A stretch of 9,315 nucleotides of DNA from Roseburia sp. CAG:303 (GCA_000437755.1 FR900166.1:35418-44732), one strand, 5' to 3'. Counted from the first letter of the stretch, positions 1 to 6,987 are shown. Notes: a model not told the origin generated them from the sequence alone. Numbers and translations are program-made.

Positions 1-24
1 CAGCCGGTCTGAAAAGACCGGCTG
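1..24 (-). terminator. Rho-independent terminator stem-loop of the UPF0237-UPF0210 operon (T-tract outside window)
   Basis: Positions 1-10 (CAGCCGGTCT) and 15-24 (AGACCGGCTG) form a perfect 10-bp, GC-rich inverted repeat around a 4-base loop. The hairpin begins 16 bases past the stop codon of the minus-strand UPF0210 gene, where an intrinsic terminator is expected. The minus-strand T-run that would complete it falls before base 1 and cannot be seen. Read on the plus strand, the stem is followed only by TACTTTATG, a poor T-tract, so minus-strand use is more likely. Confidence 0.75.
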
Positions 25-40
25 TACTTTATGTATGGTT

Positions 41-1405
41 TTAATTTTTAAAGCTGTGAATTGGTGCAGGAATTCTTCCGCCCCTGTTTACAAATGCCTC
101 ACAGGAGAATTTATTTACCGGCATAATTGGTGCATATCCTAATAAGCCGCCGAATTCCACGGTTTCTCCGACCTGCTTGCCGATAACCGGAATCACACGC
201 ACTGCCGTTGTTTTCTGGTTAATCATTCCAATCGCAGACTCATCGGCGATAATACCCGATATGGTGGATGCACTTGTATCACCCGGAATGGCAATCATGT
301 CAAGTCCAACGGAGCAGACACAGGTCATTGCTTCTAACTTCTCCAGTGTCAATGCACCCTCATTGACTGCATCGATCATACCCTGATCCTCACTGACCGG
401 AATAAACGCACCACTCAGACCACCAACATAGGAAGATGCCATGACACCGCCCTTCTTTACCTGATCGTTTAATAATGCGAGGGCTGCAGTTGTTCCAGGT
501 GCACCGGCTCTTTCAAGACCGATCTCTTCTAAGATCTCGGCAACGGAATCGCCTACTGCCGGTGTCGGTGCAAGGGATAAATCTATGATTCCAAACGGAA
601 CACCCAGTCGCCGGGATGCTTCCTGTGCAACAAACTGACCGACTCTGGTTACCTTAAATGCCGTTTTCTTAATGGTTTCACAGAGGACCTCAAAGTTCTC
701 ACCACGCACCTTGCTCAGGGCATTCTTTACAACACCCGGTCCGCTGACACCGACATTGATAATGGCATCTGCTTCTGTTACGCCATGGAAAGCACCTGCC
801 ATAAACGGATTATCATCCGGTGCATTACAGAATACAACAAGTTTTGCACATCCAAGGCAGTCATTTTCCTTCGTAAGTTCTGCTGTTTCGAGAATTTTTT
901 CACCAAGAAGCTTAACTGCATCCATGTTCAGTCCGGTCTTTGTAGAGCCTACATTGACAGAAGAGCATACCACATCGGTAACTGCCAGTGCCTCCGGAAT
1001 GGAACGAATCAGATTTTCCTCTGCCGGTGTCATTCCTTTGGACACCAGTGCTGAATATCCGCCTAAGAAATTTACGCCGACAGCCTTTGCTGCCCGGTCA
1101 AGTGTCTTTGCGATCGTAACAAAATCTTCTGGTGTCTTGCATGCAGACGCACCCACAAGGGCAATCGGGGTTACAGAAATTCTCTTATGTACAATCGGAA
1201 TACCTATCTCTCTGCTGATCTCATTTCCAGTTTCTACAAGCTTTGCAGCTTTTGTTGTGATTTTCTGATATATTTTTTCATTTAACTTATCCAGATCACT
1301 GTCGATACAATCCAGCAGACTGATACCCATGGTAATTGTTCTTACATCAAGATTTTCATGTTCTACCATGTTATTTGTTTCGTTTACTTCAAATATGTTA
1401 ATCAT
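41..1405 (-). CDS. UPF0210 / DUF711 (PFL-family) protein
   Basis: This 454-residue protein matches the UPF0210 (DUF711) family over its full length. Family signatures visible are RTITMGISLLDCID (residues 22-35), VCSSVNVGST (146-155), NPFMAGAFHGV (199-209), INVGVSGPGVVK (216-227), IDLSLAPTPAVGDSVAEIL (274-292), GGLSGAFIPVSED (328-340) and the C-terminal RGGRIPAPIHSFKN. The family has a pyruvate-formate-lyase-like barrel fold but, as far as I know, no established reaction. It is soluble, with no signal peptide. The start ATG has AGGAAAGGA about 10 bases upstream. It follows the ACT-domain gene after 34 bases, the usual partnership for this family, so the ACT protein may sense a ligand for it (inference). 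A CxxC pair (C183, C186) lies in a stretch that, from memory, is a few residues shorter and lacks these cysteines in the streptococcal homologue. Family call is very secure; function is unknown. Confidence 0.96.
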   Translation of the reverse strand: MINIFEVNETNNMVEHENLDVRTITMGISLLDCIDSDLDKLNEKIYQKITTKAAKLVETGNEISREIGIPIVHKRISVTPIALVGASACKTPEDFVTIAKTLDRAAKAVGVNFLGGYSALVSKGMTPAEENLIRSIPEALAVTDVVCSSVNVGSTKTGLNMDAVKLLGEKILETAELTKENDCLGCAKLVVFCNAPDDNPFMAGAFHGVTEADAIINVGVSGPGVVKNALSKVRGENFEVLCETIKKTAFKVTRVGQFVAQEASRRLGVPFGIIDLSLAPTPAVGDSVAEILEEIGLERAGAPGTTAALALLNDQVKKGGVMASSYVGGLSGAFIPVSEDQGMIDAVNEGALTLEKLEAMTCVCSVGLDMIAIPGDTSASTISGIIADESAIGMINQKTTAVRVIPVIGKQVGETVEFGGLLGYAPIMPVNKFSCEAFVNRGGRIPAPIHSFKN

Positions 1406-1439
1406 TCCGATAAAATCCTTTCCTTATTTTTGTTATGAA

Positions 1440-1712
1440 TTAGATTCTGTGCATTGCTTTGAAAATATCCTCTGACTGCATCTTAATCTGAACACCGATC
1501 TCTTCGCCGAGTGCTTCTAATTCATCCGCAAGTTCATCAAACTTCTTTTTTGTATTATTCGCATCTACAATCATCATCATGTTAAAGTAATCCTGTACTA
1601 TCGTCTGTGAAATATCCAGAATATTGACACTGTTTTCTGCCAAATAGGTACAAACTTTTGCAATGATCCCTACCGTATCTTTTCCTACTACTGTGATAAT
1701 TGTCTTCTTCAT
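1440..1712 (-). CDS. UPF0237 ACT-domain protein
   Basis: This 90-residue protein is a single ACT domain, the small ligand-binding fold often used to sense amino acids. It opens with MKKTIITVVGKDTVGIIAKV, the typical ACT first strand plus the G-KD--G-I loop. NILDISQTIVQDYF (about 30-43) and the C-terminal IFKAMHRI are characteristic of UPF0237. A longer reading frame runs upstream to position 1781, but that ATG falls in the -35 box of the promoter. The start at 1712 has AGGAAGGAA nine bases upstream and gives the family's normal length of roughly 90 residues. It is first in a two-gene unit with the UPF0210 gene, an arrangement also known from streptococci. The family resembles the ACT domains of the glycine-cleavage repressor GcvR, but no DNA-binding region is present. 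A role as ligand sensor or allosteric partner of UPF0210 is inference. Confidence 0.95.
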   Translation of the reverse strand: MKKTIITVVGKDTVGIIAKVCTYLAENSVNILDISQTIVQDYFNMMMIVDANNTKKKFDELADELEALGEEIGVQIKMQSEDIFKAMHRI

Positions 1713-1721
1713 TTTATCAAA

Positions 1722-1730
1722 TTCCTTCCT
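1722..1730 (-). promoter_or_regulatory. Ribosome binding site fixing the UPF0237 start
   Basis: On the minus strand this reads AGGAAGGAA and sits nine bases before the ATG at 1712. The upstream in-frame ATG at 1781 lies within the promoter and would not be on the transcript. This site therefore decides in favour of the 90-residue protein. Confidence 0.8.
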
Positions 1731-1752
1731 TGGGTGTATAATATTTTCTGTT

Positions 1753-1781
1753 ATTGTACTGTAAAGTGAAAAAAATATCAA
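1753..1781 (-). promoter_or_regulatory. Sigma-A-type promoter of the UPF0237-UPF0210 operon
   Basis: Minus-strand TTGATA (1776-1781) and TACAAT (1753-1758) are separated by exactly 17 bases, part of them a T-run. Each box matches the vegetative consensus at most positions. Transcription should start near 1746, giving a leader of about 34 bases before the ATG at 1712. The promoter begins only 12 bases past the walJ stop codon. I see no terminator hairpin between the two, so some read-through from pepD-walJ is possible. Confidence 0.75.
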
Positions 1782-1793
1782 TACTTTATTGTG

Positions 1794-2591
1794 CTAAAAT
1801 TCAAAACAATCTGAAATACTATCACGTTTTGCCACAGAAATGTGAAAATCTTCTGCTTTATATTCACTCTGACTCATATTCACTTCCACACGTACACTCT
1901 CATAGGCGAGATCCGGATAATTATTTTCATTGCTGAGATGTCCCAGAAAGACTCGTTTCATTTTATCCGACAAAATGGCATCGAGCAGCCTGCCGGACAT
2001 TTCATTGCATAAATGTCCGTATTTTCCCAGAATACGCTGTTTCAGGGAATATGGATACCTGCATGTCTGCAGCATACGGATATCATGGTTTGCCTCGAGC
2101 AGAATGACATCGAGTCCCTTTAAATGCTCAATGGTATAATCGTTATAGATTCCGAGATCCGTTGCCACGGCCGCCTTTTTTTCTCCGGATTCCACACAGT
2201 AGGCAACCGGATTTGCCCCGTCATGGGATACTTTAAAAGGTTTTACGGTTAATGTTTTTAATTGCAATTCTTCCTCGGCTGCAACCGGATGAAACAGTTC
2301 TTCCCCGATATTTCCCAATGAGGAGATTGCTTTGACCGCCTCAATGGTTTCTTTCGTTCCATACATGGGGATATGATATTTTCTTGCCATGACCCCAAGT
2401 CCTTTTACATGGTCGGAATGTTCGTGCGTAATAAAAATTCCGTCCAGATCATTTCCGCTTAATTCCAGTTCTTTCAATCCGGTTTCAATCGCTTTCCGGC
2501 TGATTCCCGCATCAATTAATATATGTGTATCTTCATCGCCGATATAGATACAGTTTCCACTGCTTCCACTGGCTATACTGCACATTCTCAT
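1794..2591 (-). CDS. walJ: MBL-fold metallo-hydrolase, YycJ/WalJ (VicX) type
   Basis: This 265-residue metallo-beta-lactamase-fold protein has the metal motif THEHSDH (H56, H58, D60, H61), a further histidine in VSHDGANPVAY (H123), ATDLG (D145), LEANHD (166-170) and GHLSNENN (H218). Length and motif order fit the YycJ/WalJ/VicX subfamily, about 264 residues in Bacillus. Homologues are thought to be cytoplasmic nucleases or hydrolases connected with DNA integrity and, in Bacillus and streptococci, encoded with the WalRK (VicRK) system. Here it instead overlaps the upstream pepD gene by ATGA, so the two are probably translationally coupled. The start at 2591 is backed by GAGGA seven bases upstream. 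A second ATG two codons in (2585) is less well placed. Family is confident; the substrate is not established from sequence, and the symbol reflects homology only. Confidence 0.92.
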   Translation of the reverse strand: MRMCSIASGSSGNCIYIGDEDTHILIDAGISRKAIETGLKELELSGNDLDGIFITHEHSDHVKGLGVMARKYHIPMYGTKETIEAVKAISSLGNIGEELFHPVAAEEELQLKTLTVKPFKVSHDGANPVAYCVESGEKKAAVATDLGIYNDYTIEHLKGLDVILLEANHDIRMLQTCRYPYSLKQRILGKYGHLCNEMSGRLLDAILSDKMKRVFLGHLSNENNYPDLAYESVRVEVNMSQSEYKAEDFHISVAKRDSISDCFEF

Positions 2592-4060
2592 CTGTCTGTC
2601 CTCATTTCCTTACTGACTGCTGAGTCAATTCCATTTTCTATCAGTTTTCTTACAAATCGGTATGTTTTTTCCGTTGAAGCAATGCTGAGTCTTTCTTCCG
2701 TTGTATGGATATCATACATCTGCGGTCCGAAAGATATAATATCAAGTTCCGGCTTTTTCTGCAGCAGGTAGCCACATTCCAGACCGGCATGGATAACGTC
2801 CACCTTCATCTCTTCCCCATACAATTCGTGGTAAATTTCCTGCATGGTCTTACGCAGTTCGGAATCTGATTTAAAACTCCATTCCGGATATTCTCCTTTG
2901 ACCCGTATCGTTCCCTGTGCTGCCTCTGCCATATCCTGCAGTTTTTCAACAAGTTGTTCTTTTCTGGACTTTACGGAACTTCTTACAGAAGTACACATAT
3001 GTATCTTTGTATCATCCGAATCTATGATGCCGATATTTAACGAGGTCTCCGGCAGTTCCGGCAGTTCCTGGCAGTAATGCTGCACACCGTTTGGAATATT
3101 ATTCAGATAAAAGAGCAGATAATCCAGTGCAGTTTCTGTCAATACCTGTTCTGTCTGTTCTCCCTCCAGCTGATATTCTATCCTGATTTGCGGATCTGAA
3201 ATGATATATTCTGTTTTTACCATATCTTCAAAATCTTTTAATACAGCATCTGTTTCCCCGGCAGTGCTGTCATGGAACAGAATCCGGCATCTGCATTCTC
3301 TTGGAATTGCATTATCCTTGCCGCCGCCTGAGATGCTTATCAGTGAGATTCCGCATGATTTCCGGAGTTTCTTTAATAATCTTCCCATCAGAAGAATTGC
3401 ATTTGCACGTCCTTTATCAATCTCAACACCTGAATGTCCGCCCCGTAATCCGGTAACACAAAGTTCACTGGCAGTTCCTGTTTTCTGCTCTCTTTGCACG
3501 TTGAGGTCCGTATGTATCTTTGCTCCGCCGGAACACCCTGCCGTCATGATTCCCTCGTCTTCACTGTCGAGATTCAAAACATAGTTTCCCATAACATCGG
3601 ATAAATCTATATTCTTAGCACCATCCATGCCGGTCTCTTCATCGGTGGTAAAGACGGCCTCCAGATGCGGATGTGACAATGTCTCATCTTCTAATAGTGC
3701 AAGTCCTATTGCAATTGCAATCCCGTCATCCGCTCCCAGCGTGGTATTCTTTGCCGTAAGGAAACCATTCTCCGTCATAAGCTCCAGTCCGTCTTTGCTG
3801 AAATCATGCGTGGAATTGCTGGTCTTTTCCGCCACCATATCAAGATGTCCCTGAATAATGATTCCTTTTTCCTTTTCCCTGCCTGCGGATGCATCTTTGC
3901 TTATCACAACATTGTTCCATGCATCCTGTCTTACCTTAAGTCCATGCTTTTCTGCAAAGTCCTTACAATAATCACTGACTGCCTTTGTATTTCCGGAAGC
4001 TCTTGGTATCTTTGAAATTTCCTCAAAATAATAAAACACTCTTTCCGGTTTTAAATCCAT
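2588..4060 (-). CDS. pepD: Aminoacyl-histidine dipeptidase (peptidase family M20C, PepD)
   Basis: This 490-residue cytoplasmic di-zinc dipeptidase hydrolyses Xaa-His dipeptides such as carnosine and other unblocked dipeptides. Every active-site element is present. Proposed metal ligands are H72, D111, E142, D165 and H452, with catalytic D74 (in GHLDMV) and E141 (in TTDEETG). The spacings between H72, D111, E142 and D165 (39, 31, 23) equal those I recall for E. coli PepD, and the last interval differs by one. GLRGGHSGVEIDKGRAN (204-220) and VIHAGLECG (422-430) are further M20C signatures. The reading frame extends upstream to ATGs at 4075 and 4084. The ATG at 4060 is chosen because GGAGG lies eight bases before it and the protein then starts as relatives do, near LKPERVFYYFEEISKIPR. 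It is first in an operon with walJ and has its own promoter. It likely serves peptide nutrition and turnover. Confidence 0.95.
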   Translation of the reverse strand: MDLKPERVFYYFEEISKIPRASGNTKAVSDYCKDFAEKHGLKVRQDAWNNVVISKDASAGREKEKGIIIQGHLDMVAEKTSNSTHDFSKDGLELMTENGFLTAKNTTLGADDGIAIAIGLALLEDETLSHPHLEAVFTTDEETGMDGAKNIDLSDVMGNYVLNLDSEDEGIMTAGCSGGAKIHTDLNVQREQKTGTASELCVTGLRGGHSGVEIDKGRANAILLMGRLLKKLRKSCGISLISISGGGKDNAIPRECRCRILFHDSTAGETDAVLKDFEDMVKTEYIISDPQIRIEYQLEGEQTEQVLTETALDYLLFYLNNIPNGVQHYCQELPELPETSLNIGIIDSDDTKIHMCTSVRSSVKSRKEQLVEKLQDMAEAAQGTIRVKGEYPEWSFKSDSELRKTMQEIYHELYGEEMKVDVIHAGLECGYLLQKKPELDIISFGPQMYDIHTTEERLSIASTEKTYRFVRKLIENGIDSAVSKEMRTDR

Positions 4061-4068
4061 CCTTATTT

Positions 4069-4073
4069 CCTCC
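4069..4073 (-). promoter_or_regulatory. Ribosome binding site deciding the pepD start
   Basis: Minus-strand GGAGG stands eight bases before the ATG at 4060. The ATG at 4075 overlaps this motif and could not use it. The ATG at 4084 has only a distant AGGA about 13 bases upstream and would sit roughly 15 bases into the predicted transcript. Confidence 0.75.
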
Positions 4074-4105
4074 ATTCTGTGCATAATTTTCTGCTTTTCC
4101 TATAT

Positions 4106-4134
4106 ATTATATTAATACAATATCCGGAATTCAA
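4106..4134 (-). promoter_or_regulatory. Sigma-A-type promoter of pepD-walJ
   Basis: Minus-strand TTGAAT (4129-4134) and a perfect TATAAT (4106-4111) are separated by 17 bases. The predicted start near 4099 gives a leader of about 39 bases before the pepD ATG at 4060. The element fills most of the 83-base gap between the divergent pepD and ylbJ-like genes, so any plus-strand promoter must overlap it. Confidence 0.75.
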
Positions 4135-4143
4135 TACATAATT

Positions 4144-5064
4144 ATGAAAAAATTTTTCCTTCCACTTATTTTTCTTTCCCTGTTTGTATTCATGCTGGCT
4201 CTTTCCGATACCACATTCCGCGGTGCATTAAATGGATTAAATCTATGGCTTTTTACCGTTCTTCCCTCCCTGCTGCCCTATATGATTATTTCTTCCTTTA
4301 TGACAGAAAGCGGCACATTCCACTATCTTGCCCGCCTGCTGTCTCCTATGACACGTCATGTTTTTCATCTGTCTGAAAACTGCGGCTATGTGATACTATT
4401 AGGTTTTCTCTGCGGTTATCCCATAGGAAGTAAATTATCCGCCGACATGGTCCGAAAAAAGGAGATATCCGTCACGGAAGGACAGATTCTCCTTTCTTTT
4501 TGTAATAATGTCAGTCCCGCGTTCCTGATTACCTATCTGATTGACGGTGTAATCGCCCTGCCGGAATACCGGACATTACTGATCGTCCTTATGTTCTCTA
4601 TCCCGCTGCTGTATGGGATTCTTACTGCCAGATTGCAATGTCATAAGTGCCTGCCGTCCCCTCTACCTGCTAAGCTGACTGCCGCAAAATCAGAACCGGT
4701 TTCTCTGGACACCTGTATCATAAGCAGCTTTGAAAACTGCTTCCGTCTGGGCGGATATATTATCCTCTTTTCCATTCTGAATGAATTTGCCGCATCTGCA
4801 TTTTCCTCTTCCCGGATACAAAACCGCATCTGCACCCTGCTTGAAATCACTTCCGGACTTCATTCCTGTGGATTACAGGCAGATTCATTGTTCCGCTTCA
4901 CGGAATGTACCGCCCTGACTGCTTTTGGCGGTCTGTGCTGTCTGGCACAGACTTACAGCATGATCCGGGGCAGCGGACTGAAACTCGGACATTATTTCAG
5001 GGCAAAGCTTACCATCGCCGCCATTACGTTTTTTGTATGCAGCTTATGCTGGTCTCTGTTGTAA
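4144..5064 (+). CDS. YlbJ-like sporulation integral membrane protein (short form)
   Basis: This 306-residue polytopic membrane protein has hydrophobic segments at about 4-20, 33-52, 82-95, 122-138, 143-163, 203-220 and 287-305. YlbJ-type (Gate/nucleoside-recognition-like) signatures are GFLCGYPIGSKLSADMV (87-103), ISVTEGQILLSFCNNVSPAFLI (split here as 108-119 and 120-129) and AFGGLCCLAQTYSMI (260-274). YlbJ acts in the mother cell during Bacillus sporulation; its transported ligand, if any, is not known to me. This version is about 100 residues shorter than Bacillus YlbJ (about 408 from memory), yet has intact conserved blocks and a clean end, so it looks like a short subfamily member, not a truncation. 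It is the only plus-strand gene. No Shine-Dalgarno lies within 13 bases of the ATG, and no in-frame upstream start exists in the gap. Its last 21 bases overlap the convergent kinase gene. Confidence 0.85.
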   Translation: MKKFFLPLIFLSLFVFMLALSDTTFRGALNGLNLWLFTVLPSLLPYMIISSFMTESGTFHYLARLLSPMTRHVFHLSENCGYVILLGFLCGYPIGSKLSADMVRKKEISVTEGQILLSFCNNVSPAFLITYLIDGVIALPEYRTLLIVLMFSIPLLYGILTARLQCHKCLPSPLPAKLTAAKSEPVSLDTCIISSFENCFRLGGYIILFSILNEFAASAFSSSRIQNRICTLLEITSGLHSCGLQADSLFRFTECTALTAFGGLCCLAQTYSMIRGSGLKLGHYFRAKLTIAAITFFVCSLCWSLL

Positions 5065-6297
5065 TTCCACGCAGAAAGCTACCATGCCCGGTTCATTTTT
5101 CACATATATTTTCCCTCTGTGTGAATCCACCACTGCTTTTGCAATGGACAACCCGATGCCATGTCCGCCCGTGGTGCGGTTTCTCGAAGAATCCGGCCGG
5201 TAAAAACGCTCAAACAAACGTCCCATTTCTGATTCTTCTAATGGCTGACTGCTGTTGCGTACCTCAAAATGAATCATTTTTCCTGATTTAAACAGCTTGA
5301 CCTGAACCTTTCCATTCTCCGCACAATATTTTACGGCATTCTCCGTCAATACAGAAATAAGATGTTCTATCGCATCCATATCTCCTTTATACTGGATGTC
5401 GTCCTGTATCTCTGTCTCAAACTCTTTCTCTTTACTGATGGCAATCGTGGATAACTGTTTTGCCTTCTCTGCCACAAGTTTGCTGAAATCAAAGTCAGTC
5501 ATAACTAACTGCTGTCCTTCTTCCATTTTGGAAAGGAATAATAACCTTTTTACCAGTTCGTTCATCTGCGTTACCTGATTCCGGATGCTGTCAATCCATT
5601 CATTCTTTCCGGCAGTCAGTTCCAGGACATCTGCATTCGCCGAAATAACAGCAAGCGGGGTCTTTAACTCATGTCCTGCATCCGTGATGAACTGCTTCTG
5701 CTTTTCCATATTTTCAATAATCGGATGAATTGCTTTTCTGGATAGCTTCTGTACAATTCCAAACAAAAGAAACATAAGCAGTCCACCGATTCCCACAGAG
5801 ATAACCCTGATATTCTTCATATTAAAAATCTGCTGGCTCATATCTACAAATGCCGCTGTATATCCGCTGTCCGTCCGTTCAAGCCGGTACCGGTATACCG
5901 CATAAGTTCCCTTCCGGTAACTGCCTGATTTTGTTTTCTTAAAGATATGTTTTGCATATGCCTGTGCATCATCTTCACTGACCGCTGCCACATGGGAAAT
6001 ATCACAAGCACTGTATTCCCCGTTTTGATCCATGTAAACCATGAAATAACGGTTTTCAAATTTTGTTTCTACCGTAATCATAAAATCCCCGCCCAGATCT
6101 ATATAAGTGCCATGCTTATATTCATCCGGATCCGGAAACTCCCCGTCATTTTTAAGCAGAACATCCAGCATCTTATCATATTTCTGATTCATCTGTATAT
6201 AAGTAAACAGATTAATTCCGCCAATTACAATCAGCATCAGAATCATATATGCCAGCATGACAACCGCTACAAATTTCTGCTGCATCTTACGAATCAT
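5044..6297 (-). CDS. Sensor histidine kinase of the SAS-linked two-component system
   Basis: This 417-residue membrane kinase should phosphorylate the response regulator encoded just upstream. Order of parts: first membrane segment about 9-33, an extracytoplasmic domain of about 125 residues (34-160) that I do not recognise, second membrane segment about 163-182, H-box FITDAGHELKTPLAVI with phospho-acceptor H209, N-box LTENAVKYC with N320, F-box LFERFYRPDSS (361-371) and G2 box GGHGIGLSIA (377-386). Only about 20 residues separate the second membrane segment from the H-box, so there is no HAMP domain. The G1 region reads VRNSSQPLEES and lacks the usual D-G-G pattern, while the rest of the ATP site looks intact. 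The start has AGGAGG seven bases upstream, and the gene follows the regulator after 24 bases. Its 3' end overlaps the convergent ylbJ-like gene by 21 bases. The signal is unknown. Confidence 0.94.
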   Translation of the reverse strand: MIRKMQQKFVAVVMLAYMILMLIVIGGINLFTYIQMNQKYDKMLDVLLKNDGEFPDPDEYKHGTYIDLGGDFMITVETKFENRYFMVYMDQNGEYSACDISHVAAVSEDDAQAYAKHIFKKTKSGSYRKGTYAVYRYRLERTDSGYTAAFVDMSQQIFNMKNIRVISVGIGGLLMFLLFGIVQKLSRKAIHPIIENMEKQKQFITDAGHELKTPLAVISANADVLELTAGKNEWIDSIRNQVTQMNELVKRLLFLSKMEEGQQLVMTDFDFSKLVAEKAKQLSTIAISKEKEFETEIQDDIQYKGDMDAIEHLISVLTENAVKYCAENGKVQVKLFKSGKMIHFEVRNSSQPLEESEMGRLFERFYRPDSSRNRTTGGHGIGLSIAKAVVDSHRGKIYVKNEPGMVAFCVELQQRPA

Positions 6298-6321
6298 ACC
6301 ATTTCCTCCTGTTTCCGTATA

Positions 6322-6987
6322 CTATACCACCAGTGTAAATCCTTCTTCTGCATTTCCATCAATTCTTACATTTGCATGAAGGGATTCCAGTTTATTCCTC
6401 AGATAGGAAATATATAGTTCTACCATATTTCTGGTAACTTCTTCCTCATCACTTAACCGTTCCACAAACTGGGACAATTTAATGGTTCTTCCCGGATTTC
6501 CCATAAACATGGACAGCATATCTACTTCTTTTCCGGCAAGCCGCAGGGAATTGCCATCCACGGATAATTCCATTCCATCCGCTTTCAGAATCGTATTTCC
6601 CACATTATAGGTCTGTACGGAATATTCCCCTCCTCTGCGAACCAGTGCATTGACTCTTGCCAGCAGCTCTGCCATGACAAATGGTTTGGCAAGATAGTCA
6701 TCTGCTCCCAGATTCAGGCCTTCTACACGGTCCTCCACCTCAGCACGTGCGGTCAGCAACAGCACCGGTGTCAATATCTTGCGTTCCCGGATCTCCTGCA
6801 GTACTTCCAGTCCGCTTTTTTTCGGCATCATAATGTCAAGGATCAGTCCGTCATAACTCTGGCTTAAAATCCTTTCCTGTGCCATTTCACCATCGTAAGC
6901 AGCATCCACGTCATATCCCTTTAACTTCAGAATCGTCACCAGTGCATTGGACAATTCCTTTTCGTCTTCTGCTAATAATAATCTCAT
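6322..6987 (-). CDS. OmpR/PhoB-family response regulator
   Basis: This 221-residue DNA-binding regulator has a full receiver domain (1-115): acidic pocket AEDE (6-9), phospho-acceptor D51 in LILDIMMPKKSG, switch T79 in LLTARAEVEDR and K101 in YLAKPF. A winged-helix output domain follows at about 126-221, with the recognition region near EEVTRNMVELYISYLRNKL (182-200). The last wing reads EEGFTLVV in place of the common GxGYxL ending, a mild divergence. It overlaps the alarmone synthetase gene by ATGA. Its own AGGAAAGGA, five bases before the ATG, lies inside that gene's end, so the two are probably translationally coupled. The kinase gene follows after 24 bases, making it the cognate partner. 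Target promoters are unknown; autoregulation of the operon is plausible but no direct-repeat site is obvious. Confidence 0.95.
   Translation of the reverse strand: MRLLLAEDEKELSNALVTILKLKGYDVDAAYDGEMAQERILSQSYDGLILDIMMPKKSGLEVLQEIRERKILTPVLLLTARAEVEDRVEGLNLGADDYLAKPFVMAELLARVNALVRRGGEYSVQTYNVGNTILKADGMELSVDGNSLRLAGKEVDMLSMFMGNPGRTIKLSQFVERLSDEEEVTRNMVELYISYLRNKLESLHANVRIDGNAEEGFTLVV

Noticed and set aside
672..1268. 198-codon plus-strand open frame across the UPF0210 gene
   Set aside because: It lies wholly antisense to a strongly conserved protein, has no recognisable motifs and a low-complexity Ser/Thr/Pro-rich translation.
1713..1781. N-terminal extension of the UPF0237 protein
   Set aside because: Its ATG falls in the -35 box of the operon promoter, the extra 23 residues are atypical for the family, and the ATG at 1712 has a good ribosome site.
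3051..3074. Short tandem repeat of GGCAGTTCC (about 2.5 copies)
   Set aside because: It encodes ELPELPE within pepD, stays in frame and is too short to be more than a local codon repeat.
4081..4121. Possible sporulation-type plus-strand promoter before the ylbJ-like gene (GCATA at 4081, TATATTA at 4103, or AATACAAT at 4114)
   Set aside because: The GCATA/TATATTA pair at 17-base spacing resembles a sigma-G site but misses the conserved C. AATACAAT resembles a sigma-E -10 but has no matching -35. The region is AT-rich, so chance matches are likely.
5037..5052. Small hairpin CAGC-TTAT-GCTG at the convergent gene ends
   Set aside because: The stem is only 4 bp and neither strand has a following T-run, so it is not a credible terminator.
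5884..5900. Overlapping 10-bp palindromes CCGGTACCGG and CGGTATACCG
   Set aside because: They fall inside the kinase gene and are explained by the codons of a Tyr-Arg-Tyr-Arg run; no regulatory context.
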